From the NCBI RefSeq assembly GCF_014698475.1, contig NZ_JACJTB010000003.1:186001-250000 (forward strand): a stretch of 64,000 nt of DNA, read 5' to 3'. Positions 37,784 to 45,783 of this stretch are shown here, piece after piece. Source of the DNA: Nostoc spongiaeforme FACHB-130 (lineage in GTDB: Bacteria > Cyanobacteriota > Cyanobacteriia > Cyanobacteriales > Nostocaceae). A program made the translations under genes and the position numbers. A model generated the notes under the pieces. The model made no database searches, was not told the DNA's origin, and saw only the letters and a program-made list of their open reading frames with translations. Each line of letters opens with the position of its first letter. Position 1 is the first letter of the stretch.

Positions 37784-38509
37784 ATGGGTAGTAAGCAGAA
37801 ACAACGCGCCCTGATTACTGGGGCGAGTAGCGGAATTGGCAAAGCAACCGCCTTGGCATTTGCCAAAGCTGGCATAGATGTTGCCCTAGTCAGCCGTTCT
37901 TTAGATAAATTAGAGGCGGTAGCAACAGCAGCCAAGGAAAGCGGAGTAGAAGCTCAAGCATACTCCCTAGATTTAGCTGAATTACCCCAAGTAGCGGCGA
38001 AAATTACCGCGATCGCCCAAGATTTTGGCAACATAGATATTTTGGTAAATAACGCCGGAATAGGCTATACAGGTAATCTAAGCGACACAAGCTTAGAAGA
38101 CTGGCAAAACGTTATTAACATCAATCTCACCAGTGTATTTGAGTGCATCAAAGGAATTTTACCCAGAATGCGCGATCGCAGCACAGGCACAATTATCAAC
38201 GTAGCCTCAATCGCTGCCAAGCAAACCTTTGCTGGATGGGGAGCCTATTGTGTTAGCAAAGCCGGACTTCTAGCCCTTTCTCAAACCCTGGCTCAAGAAG
38301 AACGCGCCCACGGTATCCGTGTCACGGTCATTTGTCCTGGTTCTGTAAATACAGAAATTTGGGACACAGACACCGTTCACGCCAACTTTGACCGTTCAAA
38401 AATGTTAACTCCAGAAATTGTGGCACAGTCAATTCTCCACACTGTCTTATTGCCACCACAAGCAGTGATTGATGAATTGGTTCTGATGCCCAATGCAGGC
38501 ACATTTTAG
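37784..38509 (+). CDS. Short-chain dehydrogenase/reductase (SDR)
   Basis: 241 residues. Classical SDR motifs: cofactor loop TGASSGIGKATALAF, the NNAGIG motif, and the catalytic tetrad within VASIAAKQTFAGWGAYCVSKAG (Y-x-x-x-K). It resembles sepiapterin-reductase/FabG-type oxidoreductases. Two ATGs are close together; the one at 37784 has GGGGGA just upstream and is preferred over 37772. It lies between accA and folE on the same strand. A role in pteridine or fatty acid reduction is possible; neither is shown by the sequence. Confidence 0.88.
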   Translation: MGSKQKQRALITGASSGIGKATALAFAKAGIDVALVSRSLDKLEAVATAAKESGVEAQAYSLDLAELPQVAAKITAIAQDFGNIDILVNNAGIGYTGNLSDTSLEDWQNVININLTSVFECIKGILPRMRDRSTGTIINVASIAAKQTFAGWGAYCVSKAGLLALSQTLAQEERAHGIRVTVICPGSVNTEIWDTDTVHANFDRSKMLTPEIVAQSILHTVLLPPQAVIDELVLMPNAGTF

Positions 38510-38625
38510 TCATTTGTTCTTGGTCATTAGTCATTTGTTATGAGTGAATCACAAAGGCCAAATGACCAATGACCAATGACCAATGACTGATAGCAAACAT
38601 CCAAAAACTAACTAAAAATTACATC

Positions 38626-39333
38626 ATGACTATTGCTAGTTCTAACGGTTCCAATCGTTTTCAATCTCCTCTGATTTCTGAATTGGCAGATGCCATCAAT
38701 ACCAGACCCGATCGCAACACCCACGACGGCAGACAACCAGATTTGCACCCGCCTTCTGAGGAACAGATGGAGCAAATGATGGATGCTGTCAGGAATATCA
38801 TAGTCGGCGTTGGTGAAGATCCTGAACGCGAAGGATTGCTCAAAACTCCCAAACGTGTGGCGGAAGCAATGCGGTTTCTCACCAGTGGTTATAACCAGTC
38901 TTTAGACGAACTGGTTAACGGTGCCATTTTTGATGAAGGGCATAACGAAATGGTACTCGTCCGAGATATTAACTTTTTTAGCCTCTGCGAACATCACATG
39001 CTACCTTTTATGGGCAGAGCGCATGTTGCTTATATTCCCAATCAAAAAGTTGTGGGCTTAAGTAAGTTAGCCCGAATTGTGGAAATGTATTCTCGCCGTT
39101 TGCAAGTCCAAGAAAGGTTAACTCGCCAAATCGCCGAAGCAATTCAAACGATTTTGGAACCTCAAGGTGTAGCAGTAGTCATGGAAGCCACTCATATGTG
39201 TATGGTAATGCGGGGTGTGCAGAAACCCGGTTCTTGGACTGTTACCAGTGCCATGCTAGGCGTATTCCAAGATGAACAAAAAACCCGTGAAGAATTCTTC
39301 AACTTGATTCGCCATCAACCATCATTCTTTTAA
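38626..39333 (+). CDS. folE: GTP cyclohydrolase I
   Basis: Converts GTP to 7,8-dihydroneopterin triphosphate, the entry to folate and pterin synthesis. The 235 residues include a variable N-terminal tail, [26 protein letters not shown], the Zn-binding [21 protein letters not shown] (Cys and His) and the second part [20 protein letters not shown] with another Zn Cys. All catalytic residues are present. It follows the SDR by 116 bp. Synthesis of pterin glycosides or cofactors with the SDR is a plausible link. Confidence 0.96.
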   Translation: MTIASSNGSNRFQSPLISELADAINTRPDRNTHDGRQPDLHPPSEEQMEQMMDAVRNIIVGVGEDPEREGLLKTPKRVAEAMRFLTSGYNQSLDELVNGAIFDEGHNEMVLVRDINFFSLCEHHMLPFMGRAHVAYIPNQKVVGLSKLARIVEMYSRRLQVQERLTRQIAEAIQTILEPQGVAVVMEATHMCMVMRGVQKPGSWTVTSAMLGVFQDEQKTREEFFNLIRHQPSFF

Positions 39334-39398
39334 GTAGGGAATGGGGAATTGGGAGTAGGGAATGGGAAATTTACTACTCCCAATTCCCTACTCCCTAC
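39334..39398. repeat. GGGAGTAGGG inverted repeat between folE and trpF
   Basis: Left arm 39334-39358 (begins GTAGGGAATGGGGAATTGGG) and right arm 39374-39398 pair over about 25 bases with few mismatches. It starts at the folE stop and overlaps the last codons of trpF on the other strand, so trpF ends in repeat-encoded GSRE. It probably acts as a terminator for both genes. Confidence 0.7.
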
Positions 39399-40020
39399 TC
39401 CCTAACTTCTGAAATAACTCAGCTACTTTATTTAAATCTTTATTTCCTGGTTGAATTTCGACTCCACTAGATAAGTCGATACCGTCAGGGTTAACCAGAC
39501 TTAAAGCTTCTAAGATATTTGCTGGGGTTAATCCGCCAGCTAAAAACCACGGTGTGCCGGGGTGGAATTTTTCGAGCATTGCCCAATCTAAAGTTTTGCC
39601 TGTACCGCCTAACTGTTGGGGATGATAAGCATCAAGTAACAAAGTATCTACGTATTGAGCGTAGATGGCGGCTAGTTCCAGATGGTCAAGGCTGCGTATC
39701 CTCAGTGCTTTGAGAATTTCGACACTGGGGAAATTTTTCCTGACTTGGTAACAAAATTCCGGTGATTCATCGCCGTGTAACTGTACGCCAGTTAAACCAG
39801 CATCTTGAACTATCTGGTTAATCTCCTGAATGTGAGCGTTAGCAAAAACGCCGATTTTATCAATGTTATCTGGTAATTGGGTAACGACTGCGCGGATTTG
39901 GGTGGCAGTTACGTAACGAGGTGAACTAGGTACACAAATAAATCCTAGAGCAGTTGCGCCTAAAGATGCGATCGCAGTTGCTTGTTGTGGTTGAGTGATG
40001 CCACAGATTTTAACCCGCAT
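39388..40020 (-). CDS. trpF: Phosphoribosylanthranilate isomerase
   Basis: Third step of tryptophan synthesis. The start at 40020 ([14 protein letters not shown]) gives 210 residues and the usual TIM-barrel opening with the catalytic Cys in KICGIT; a longer frame to 40134 has no family support and overlaps psaK. Other motifs: [36 protein letters not shown] with the catalytic Asp, [11 protein letters not shown] and GIDLSSGVE. It is divergent from psaK with 104 bp between starts. Confidence 0.95.
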   Translation of the reverse strand: MRVKICGITQPQQATAIASLGATALGFICVPSSPRYVTATQIRAVVTQLPDNIDKIGVFANAHIQEINQIVQDAGLTGVQLHGDESPEFCYQVRKNFPSVEILKALRIRSLDHLELAAIYAQYVDTLLLDAYHPQQLGGTGKTLDWAMLEKFHPGTPWFLAGGLTPANILEALSLVNPDGIDLSSGVEIQPGNKDLNKVAELFQKLGSRE

Positions 40021-40124
40021 AGTTCTAAAGAGCGAATTTTTGCTAACAATTTTTGGTTGCTGACTCACTAATTCTATAATTTTGAAGGTTTTATGAATTT
40101 TTTCATTTAGGAGACCAAATCTAG

Positions 40125-40376
40125 ATGTTATCAAATTTACTGGCAGCAGCAGCTAATGTCCCCGCCACCCCTGCGTGGACTCCTACCGTTGGCATCATTA
40201 TTAGCGTTACCAGCGTAGTTATGCTGTTGCTATCTACCCGCATTGAGCAGCCTCAAGTTGGGCCTAAATTACCAGGGTTGCCCGTAAGTGTTACCACCTT
40301 TATCGCGGCTATGGCCTTTGGTCACATTGTTGGCATTGGTATTGTTTTAGGACTAACTAATATTGGTCGCCTGTAA
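40125..40376 (+). CDS. psaK: Photosystem I subunit PsaK
   Basis: Small thylakoid membrane subunit at the periphery of photosystem I. The 83 residues have two membrane helices ([20 protein letters not shown] and [22 protein letters not shown]) and the PsaK end pattern AFGHIxGxGIVLGLxNxGRL. AGGAG precedes the ATG. It is transcribed alone and ends in a strong terminator. Confidence 0.9.
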   Translation: MLSNLLAAAANVPATPAWTPTVGIIISVTSVVMLLLSTRIEQPQVGPKLPGLPVSVTTFIAAMAFGHIVGIGIVLGLTNIGRL

Positions 40377-40388
40377 ATACCAGATAAC

Positions 40389-40421
40389 AGAGGAGTGAGA
40401 TTATTATCCAATCTCATCCTC
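40389..40421 (+). terminator. Rho-independent terminator of psaK
   Basis: Arms AGAGGAGTGAGATT and AATCTCATCCTCT enclose ATTATCC, then a T-rich stretch (TTGTTTTTCTTTC). It lies 12 bases past the psaK stop. Confidence 0.85.
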
Positions 40422-40600
40422 TGGGACTCATTGTTTTTCTTTCTCCAGCAATGCAACTCTCAAATCTAGGTCAGTTGAATTTGGCGATTTTTGTTACCTT
40501 AAGAACAGAACTCACAGCAACTTCATCATGACAGCTAAATTGATAGTTCTTGTCTGGAGAAAGAATTATGCGGGTGAGGTAATTGGGTTGTGATAAGTAG

Positions 40601-41155
40601 ATGCAAAATAAACTACCTCATATTATCTGGTTAGCTTCAGCCGCGATCGCACTTTTGGTAAGTGGCTGCGAAGAAATGCTCAAATACGCACCACCATTGC
40701 CCGACATTGAATTACCATCTAACCAACCACCCCGTCCTATAATTCCTCCAGCCTCTGCCAAAATTGCAGATATGGAAGCCGCAGTCCGCCAAGGTATCAA
40801 CAAAGTACGGCAAGAAAACAGACTTCCGCCTCTGCAAAATAATGACAAACTCACCCAGGTAGCCCGCAACTACAGCCGCCAGATGGCGCAGCAAAAATTC
40901 TTCAGTCACACTGGTGCCGATGGTAGCACCTTAAAAGACAGAATAAGTGCAGGGAGAATCTCTTATTTGATGGTGGGAGAAAACTTATTTACCTGTACGA
41001 ACGTACCGCAACCTGTACCAGCCGCCATTAAAGGTTGGATGAATAGCCCTGGACATCGGGCTAATGTTCTGCGTCCGGTGTTTCAAGAGACTGGTGTGGG
41101 AATTTGGCGCGTTGGGAATACGTACTACATGACGCAGTTATTTTTGCGACGTTAG
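40601..41155 (+). CDS. CAP-domain (SCP/PR-1-like) lipoprotein
   Basis: 184 residues. A lipoprotein signal (LASAAIALLVSGC, C23) and a short Pro-rich linker precede a CAP domain: INKVRQENRLPPLQNNDKLTQVARNYSRQMAQQKFFSHTGADGSTLKDRI, VGENLF and GWMNSPGHRANVLRPVFQETGVGIW. The His and Glu of the CAP cleft are present (FFSHT, VGENL, PGHRAN). Bacterial CAP proteins are secreted; their activities are mostly undefined, sterol or lipid binding being one idea. Confidence 0.88.
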   Translation: MQNKLPHIIWLASAAIALLVSGCEEMLKYAPPLPDIELPSNQPPRPIIPPASAKIADMEAAVRQGINKVRQENRLPPLQNNDKLTQVARNYSRQMAQQKFFSHTGADGSTLKDRISAGRISYLMVGENLFTCTNVPQPVPAAIKGWMNSPGHRANVLRPVFQETGVGIWRVGNTYYMTQLFLRR

Positions 41156-41210
41156 TATTGTCCTGTGTCATTTGTCATTTGTCATTTGTTTTTTTACCCC
41201 TACACCCTTG

Positions 41211-41368
41211 ACCCGAATTTCTCACGTATGGGTAGGGAGTGTGGGGAGTGTGGGGAGAGAGGGGAGTGTGGGGAGTGTGGGGGAAAGATTTCTTCACCAT
41301 CCTCCCACCCCTCCCACACCTCCCACCCTTCCCACACCCCTGGATTTCTCTCTTGTGAGAAATCCAGG
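41211..41368 (+). repeat. Dispersed G-rich hairpin element, complete copy
   Basis: Begins ACCCGAATTTCTCACGTATG, then GTGTGGGGA units, GGGGGAAAGATTTCTTCACC, a C-rich mirror half, and the terminal hairpin with arms CCTGGATTTCTC and GAGAAATCCAGG (41339-41368). This is the most complete copy of the four in the window. It lies between the CAP gene and the TspO gene. Confidence 0.85.
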
Positions 41369-41460
41369 TTGAACCCCTCCAATGAATCCAGACTCAGGAT
41401 AGGTGCAGCGATCGCAGATTCGATTTAACATACAAATGTATTACTTTAGCAGGAGTCGTT

Positions 41461-41937
41461 GTGAAAGCTAGATGGATAATTACAGCAGCTTCAGCAGCTT
41501 TGTTTTTTGGTGGTAGTTTGTTCACATCGCTACGCGACCCTTGGTTTCAAAATCTGCAACGTCCTAGTTGGTTAACTTTTGAATTTCTCATTCCCTTTAT
41601 TTGGACGTTCATTTGGGTTTGCCTGACGATTTCTGCAATTATTGTCTGGGAAAAAAGCAGCAAGAAAGGTTCTCGCCCTGGGAATTTGCTATTAGTTTAT
41701 GCCGCTATTGCCTTACTCACATCGCTGTATAGCCCGGTGGTGGTAGAACTCCGCAGTTTGATTGGTGGTATGATTGTGGGCGGTTTAGCAACTCTTTTGG
41801 TATACATTTTAGCTTTTGTTGTCAAACCAATTTCGCAAACAGCTGCGTGGCTATTTCTGCCTTATGCACTATGGGGGCCTTTCGGCACTTATTTAACTTG
41901 GTTATTACTACAACTCAATAGCCCCATTAACCCATAA
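41461..41937 (+). CDS. TspO/MBR family membrane protein
   Basis: 158 residues, GTG start with AGGAG. Five membrane helices and the Trp/Pro-rich family pattern: SLRDPWFQNLQRPSWLTFEFLIPFIWTFIWVCLTISAIIVWE. TspO proteins bind porphyrins and other tetrapyrroles; in cyanobacteria they are linked to stress and bilin metabolism. The C-terminal part is less conserved than in typical TspO. The stop codon overlaps the start of the next gene (TAATG), indicating translational coupling to the HtrA-like lipoprotein. Confidence 0.8.
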   Translation: MKARWIITAASAALFFGGSLFTSLRDPWFQNLQRPSWLTFEFLIPFIWTFIWVCLTISAIIVWEKSSKKGSRPGNLLLVYAAIALLTSLYSPVVVELRSLIGGMIVGGLATLLVYILAFVVKPISQTAAWLFLPYALWGPFGTYLTWLLLQLNSPINP

Positions 41938-43049
41938 TGAAACGCCTGATTTCGCAATTCTCGCTTTATCTAACTTTGCTATTAACTGGATGTGTTGCTA
42001 ATAAAGAAGTGAAAAATCCTTTAGCAACAGCACCAGTCAATGCCAATCAAGATGCCAATTACATCACTCAAGTAGTGCAGCAAGTCGGGTCAGCTGTGGT
42101 ACGCATCAATTCTACTCGCACTGTCGCAGTATCTCCCCAAGACTCTTATTTAGGGCGTTTTTTTGGCGAACAGCCGAGTCGAGAAGAAGTACAACGGGGG
42201 ATTGGTTCAGGGTTTATTATTAGTGGTGATGGGATTATTTTGACTAACGCCCATGTGGTAGCAGATACAGATAACGTCGCAGTTGTGTTAAAAGATGGTC
42301 GTAGTCTGCAAGGTAAGGTAGTAGGAGTTGACCGCGTAACCGATGTAGCAGTAGTCAAAATTAAAGGTACAGGATTACCAACAGTTAAATTAGGTAACTC
42401 CGATAATTTGTTAGCAGGAGAATGGGCGATCGCCATCGGCAATCCTCTAGGATTAGATAATACAGTTACCCAAGGAATTATCAGTGCAACTCAACGTTCT
42501 GTTGCTGATTTAGGAGTACCCACAGAACGAGTTGATTTTATTCAAACGGATGCGGCTATTAACCCTGGTAATTCTGGCGGCCCCTTGCTTAACGCTCAAG
42601 GAGAAGTAATTGGGATGAATACTGCTATCATCCAAGGAGCGCAAGGATTAGGCTTTGCCATTCCCATCAAAACAGCCCAAAGAATTGCTAATGAATTAAT
42701 CACTAAAGGACGAGTAGATCATCCTTATGTTGGCATTCAAATGGGAGAATTAACTCCTGATTTACGCAGCAAAATTAATCAAAGTGATACAGGTTTAAAA
42801 GTTAATCAAGATACAGGTGTAATTATTTTAGGAGTCGCCCCAAACTCCCCAGCTTCCCGTGCTGGTTTGCGTCCGGGCGACATTATTGACAGTATTAACG
42901 GTGTAGCAATTCAAGATATTAGACAAGTGCAACAACAAGTAGAAACTACCAAAGTTGGTGATGTCATGCAAATTACCATTAATCGTAATGGCAAAAAACA
43001 GGCGATCGCAATTCGCACAGTCGCCTTACCTGCAAGAGATATTAGTTAA
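41937..43049 (+). CDS. HtrA/Deg-family serine protease, lipoprotein form
   Basis: Periplasmic or lumenal quality-control protease. 370 residues: lipobox LLTGC (C19), trypsin-like domain with triad H106 (LTNAHVV), D136 (TDVAVVKI) and S213 (NPGNSGGPL), then one PDZ domain (about 260-365, VIILGVAPNSPASRAGLRPGDIIDSINGV). Close relative of cyanobacterial HhoA/HhoB. A lipid anchor is less usual than the membrane-helix anchor of the second copy at 59217-60467, to which it is clearly paralogous. It is translationally coupled to the TspO gene. Confidence 0.9.
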   Translation: MKRLISQFSLYLTLLLTGCVANKEVKNPLATAPVNANQDANYITQVVQQVGSAVVRINSTRTVAVSPQDSYLGRFFGEQPSREEVQRGIGSGFIISGDGIILTNAHVVADTDNVAVVLKDGRSLQGKVVGVDRVTDVAVVKIKGTGLPTVKLGNSDNLLAGEWAIAIGNPLGLDNTVTQGIISATQRSVADLGVPTERVDFIQTDAAINPGNSGGPLLNAQGEVIGMNTAIIQGAQGLGFAIPIKTAQRIANELITKGRVDHPYVGIQMGELTPDLRSKINQSDTGLKVNQDTGVIILGVAPNSPASRAGLRPGDIIDSINGVAIQDIRQVQQQVETTKVGDVMQITINRNGKKQAIAIRTVALPARDIS

Positions 43050-43366
43050 ACTTGGCGGCAAAACTGCAAGAATATAGCTCATAGATTATTTGAGCCAGTA
43101 TCACAGCTAGAAGAACTGTTAAATAATACCAAGTTGCAATCAAAGATAGTCATTTGGGCTGGGAGTAGGGAGTGGGGAGTAGGAATACTATTTCTGAACG
43201 CAACTTAGTATAAGTTGCTAAATGCAGGAGGTCTTATTATTTAGATGAGATTGCACTCAAGGTTCTTGGAATACAGACTTTAGATGTAGTATGTGATACT
43301 GTCAAAGCATCTGGAGGATTCAACCTTTCCAGTTGCATTTTATTCTAAGAATTCACAAAAAATCTT
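43050..43366. other. Intergenic region with repeat copy
   Basis: 317 bases. Contains at 43166-43213 the GGAGTAGGAATACTATTTCT element that is inverted at 31361-31425. The remainder is AT-rich and includes the promoter of the 751-residue protein. The ATG at 43367 has no strong ribosome site. Confidence 0.5.
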
Positions 43367-45622
43367 ATGTATCGCTTCCAGGTTAGTGCATATACCCAAA
43401 CTGGTGAATCCATTGGGCTGGTTGGTTCTACTTCCGAGTTGGGATCGTGGGATATTACTAGATGTGTTCGCCTCCGCACCAGTGGCGATCGCTATCCTTT
43501 ATGGTGGACAGATGAAGTTGACATTCAGCCATCTTTAAATGCGGGCAATGATCAGAAAGTTGAATATAAGTATGTGCGTTTTAATGCTAGTGATTATGGG
43601 GAATGGGAAGCTTTTGGGTGGAATCGTTGGATACCAATTAATCATGAGCATTTCAGTACTATTATTGTGGATGATGGGGCATTCGGTTATTTACAGCCGT
43701 ATCCCTTCGGCTACCCTGAACAGCCAACAACTACTAAACAAGTATTCACAGCAGATTCTGACAGTTTAAAAATAGTAGTGATTGGTAGTTCTGTGGCTTT
43801 GGGTCATAAAGCTTGGTTATTGAAAGGTTGGGTTAGTCTGCTAGAGGAAGCTTTACAACAAAAATATGGGCATAGAGTAGTTAATGTAGCGGAAGTGGGA
43901 GCCAATGTCAGTAGAACGATCGCCCGCTTTGCTTCAGTAGTTACACCAGAACAACCTGATGTCGTAATTATTGCCTTATCTTTAGGTAACGAAGGATTGG
44001 CTGATTGTGCGCCCCACGAACGGCGGGCAGTACAAAGGCGGTTTGAAAGCGGTTTGCAGCAGTTGGTGAAAATGACGCGCAAACTAGGCGCGTTGCCAGT
44101 TTTAGGGGGGGTTTATCCTCATAACAATTATTCTTCTGAGCATTACTGGCTGTTAAAAGATACCCACAACAGAATTTTAAATTGGGGCGTGCCGATTTTG
44201 AATTGGTTGCCTGGATTAGATAATGGCCAGGGACGCTGGCGGGAGGGGATATCTTTTGACCCGGCGCATCCCAACACCTTCGGTCATCACTTGATGTTTG
44301 AAGCCATTGACCTACAATTATTTGATATCGACAAAGCCAAATTAGCAAAAGAGAACCCCCATTTCTGGCAACCCAACGAAATCCCGATTTATCTTGATCA
44401 TGCGGGATTTTATGTTTGTGCCTACATCGAAGAAAAAAGTCTCCGAATTAGTAATCCATCACCCCACAATTACACCATTGCGCCTTACTGGCAAGAACTC
44501 CAAACAGTTCTGCAAAGCAAAGCCAAGTTGCTTCCAGGTATTTATGTTGCCAAAAATCCTCAGCCGGGAACACTGCCATTTTTTGCTGTACAGGAAGATG
44601 GCGCGATCGCTACAACTGTAGAAATACCATCCGGCTCTGATTTAGAATATACAGCATCTTTCAACTTATTCGCCCCGAATGACTCCCAAGTTTTGTTTTA
44701 TGATGGGCATCTGGGAATCTTGCAAAAAGATGAACGTCACCTCTGGCTAATTAATGAATCAGACCATGAATATAACATCCATCCCATGTGGAAAGAAGTA
44801 CGGCAAGCACTAAAAGCTGTACCAGCAGGTGTTTACGAAGACCCATTACACCCTGAAATTCCCTTCCGCACAATGATGATTGGTAAAGACGGTCTGGAAA
44901 GTCGGGTGAAAATTCCCTCACAGTCGGCGGTGTTATTTCAATATCAATGTCAATTATCAGACATTAGTCGCGTAGCAATTGTGCCATTGGGCGATCGCTG
45001 TGCGGTGCGGATGATGTTATACAAAATGGAATATGATGGCCCGGCTTTTCCCTTTGACTTGACCCGCACTACCAAGATTGCAGACATCGCAGATATCATC
45101 GAAAATCGTTTTGATGATATGTGGAATCCCAGCTTGCTAGATTACAGTCCAGAAGCAGGGAGAATTTACCATAGCAAATGGTCTGGTTTATCTTTTGCCC
45201 ATGAAGTTGAAGCCACAGACAACCCTGTACATGATATGTCTCCTGTATATGAACGGATGCGGTCACGCTATACAGCACGTTCTCAACGATTTTGGTACAC
45301 AATTGAAAATTGCGACCAAGCACTTTTTGTTCGCACTGGCATTTGCGATCGCAATGGCGTGTTAGATTTAGTCAGCAAACTAGAAAAACACTGCCAAGGT
45401 AAACCATTTCAACTTTTGCTGCTTTCGCCCCAAGACTCTGATGAGTTTTTAGATATTCCCAATGTGCTGCATTACAATGCCGAGTTTAATCCCGACCGGA
45501 TGTATGATGACTTGGAACATTGGATGTACTGCACAGAAATTATGCGCGGAATTTTAGAATCTTTGGGTATTTCTAGCAAAAATTTGTTTTGGTGTCCTCC
45601 CAACGTGCGCGTTAAGGAATGA
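43367..45622 (+). CDS. Multidomain protein: CBM20-like, SGNH hydrolase, duplicated module, DUF1796
   Basis: 751 residues, no signal peptide. 1-105 resembles a CBM20 starch-binding domain (LVGSTSELGSWDITRCVRL, VEYKYVRF). About 130-335 is an SGNH/GDSL hydrolase: IVVIGSSVALGHKAW (block I), VIIALSLGNEGL (block III) and FDPAHPNTFGHH (block V, Asp and His). About 341-440 and 442-534 are two copies of one module (HNYTIAPYWQELQTVLQSK versus YNIHPMWKEVRQALKA, PGIY versus AGVY). 535-751 matches DUF1796, a putative cysteine peptidase family (VPLGDRCAVRMMLYKM, AFPFDLTRT). This could be a glycan- or glycolipid-modifying enzyme, but the function is unknown. The combination is unusual. Confidence 0.8.
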   Translation: MYRFQVSAYTQTGESIGLVGSTSELGSWDITRCVRLRTSGDRYPLWWTDEVDIQPSLNAGNDQKVEYKYVRFNASDYGEWEAFGWNRWIPINHEHFSTIIVDDGAFGYLQPYPFGYPEQPTTTKQVFTADSDSLKIVVIGSSVALGHKAWLLKGWVSLLEEALQQKYGHRVVNVAEVGANVSRTIARFASVVTPEQPDVVIIALSLGNEGLADCAPHERRAVQRRFESGLQQLVKMTRKLGALPVLGGVYPHNNYSSEHYWLLKDTHNRILNWGVPILNWLPGLDNGQGRWREGISFDPAHPNTFGHHLMFEAIDLQLFDIDKAKLAKENPHFWQPNEIPIYLDHAGFYVCAYIEEKSLRISNPSPHNYTIAPYWQELQTVLQSKAKLLPGIYVAKNPQPGTLPFFAVQEDGAIATTVEIPSGSDLEYTASFNLFAPNDSQVLFYDGHLGILQKDERHLWLINESDHEYNIHPMWKEVRQALKAVPAGVYEDPLHPEIPFRTMMIGKDGLESRVKIPSQSAVLFQYQCQLSDISRVAIVPLGDRCAVRMMLYKMEYDGPAFPFDLTRTTKIADIADIIENRFDDMWNPSLLDYSPEAGRIYHSKWSGLSFAHEVEATDNPVHDMSPVYERMRSRYTARSQRFWYTIENCDQALFVRTGICDRNGVLDLVSKLEKHCQGKPFQLLLLSPQDSDEFLDIPNVLHYNAEFNPDRMYDDLEHWMYCTEIMRGILESLGISSKNLFWCPPNVRVKE

Positions 45623-45641
45623 AGACTATGATTGTTTACTC

Positions 45642-45779
45642 ACGCAGAGACGCAGAGGCGCGGAGAATGAGAGTTTGAGCGATCGTATTTTTAGGCGTTG
45701 CTGAATCATTGGATGAAATTTGATCAGACCGGATTTCAAACTCCTTGTTCTCTCTGCGCCTTTGCGCCTCTGCGTGAGC
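45642..45779. repeat. Inverted-repeat element with TCACGCAGAG ends
   Basis: Left arm begins TCACGCAGAGACGCAGAGGC and runs about 36 bases; the right arm ends in TGCGCCTCTGCGTGA. They pair almost throughout with about 65 bases between. It separates two convergent genes. Half-copies of the same arm occur at 27700-27735. It is either a MITE-type element or a palindromic repeat acting as terminator. Confidence 0.7.
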
Positions 45780-45783
45780 TAAA

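Noticed and set aside
40021-40134. N-terminal extension of TrpF
   Set aside because: The family begins MRVKICGIT; the extension would overlap psaK.
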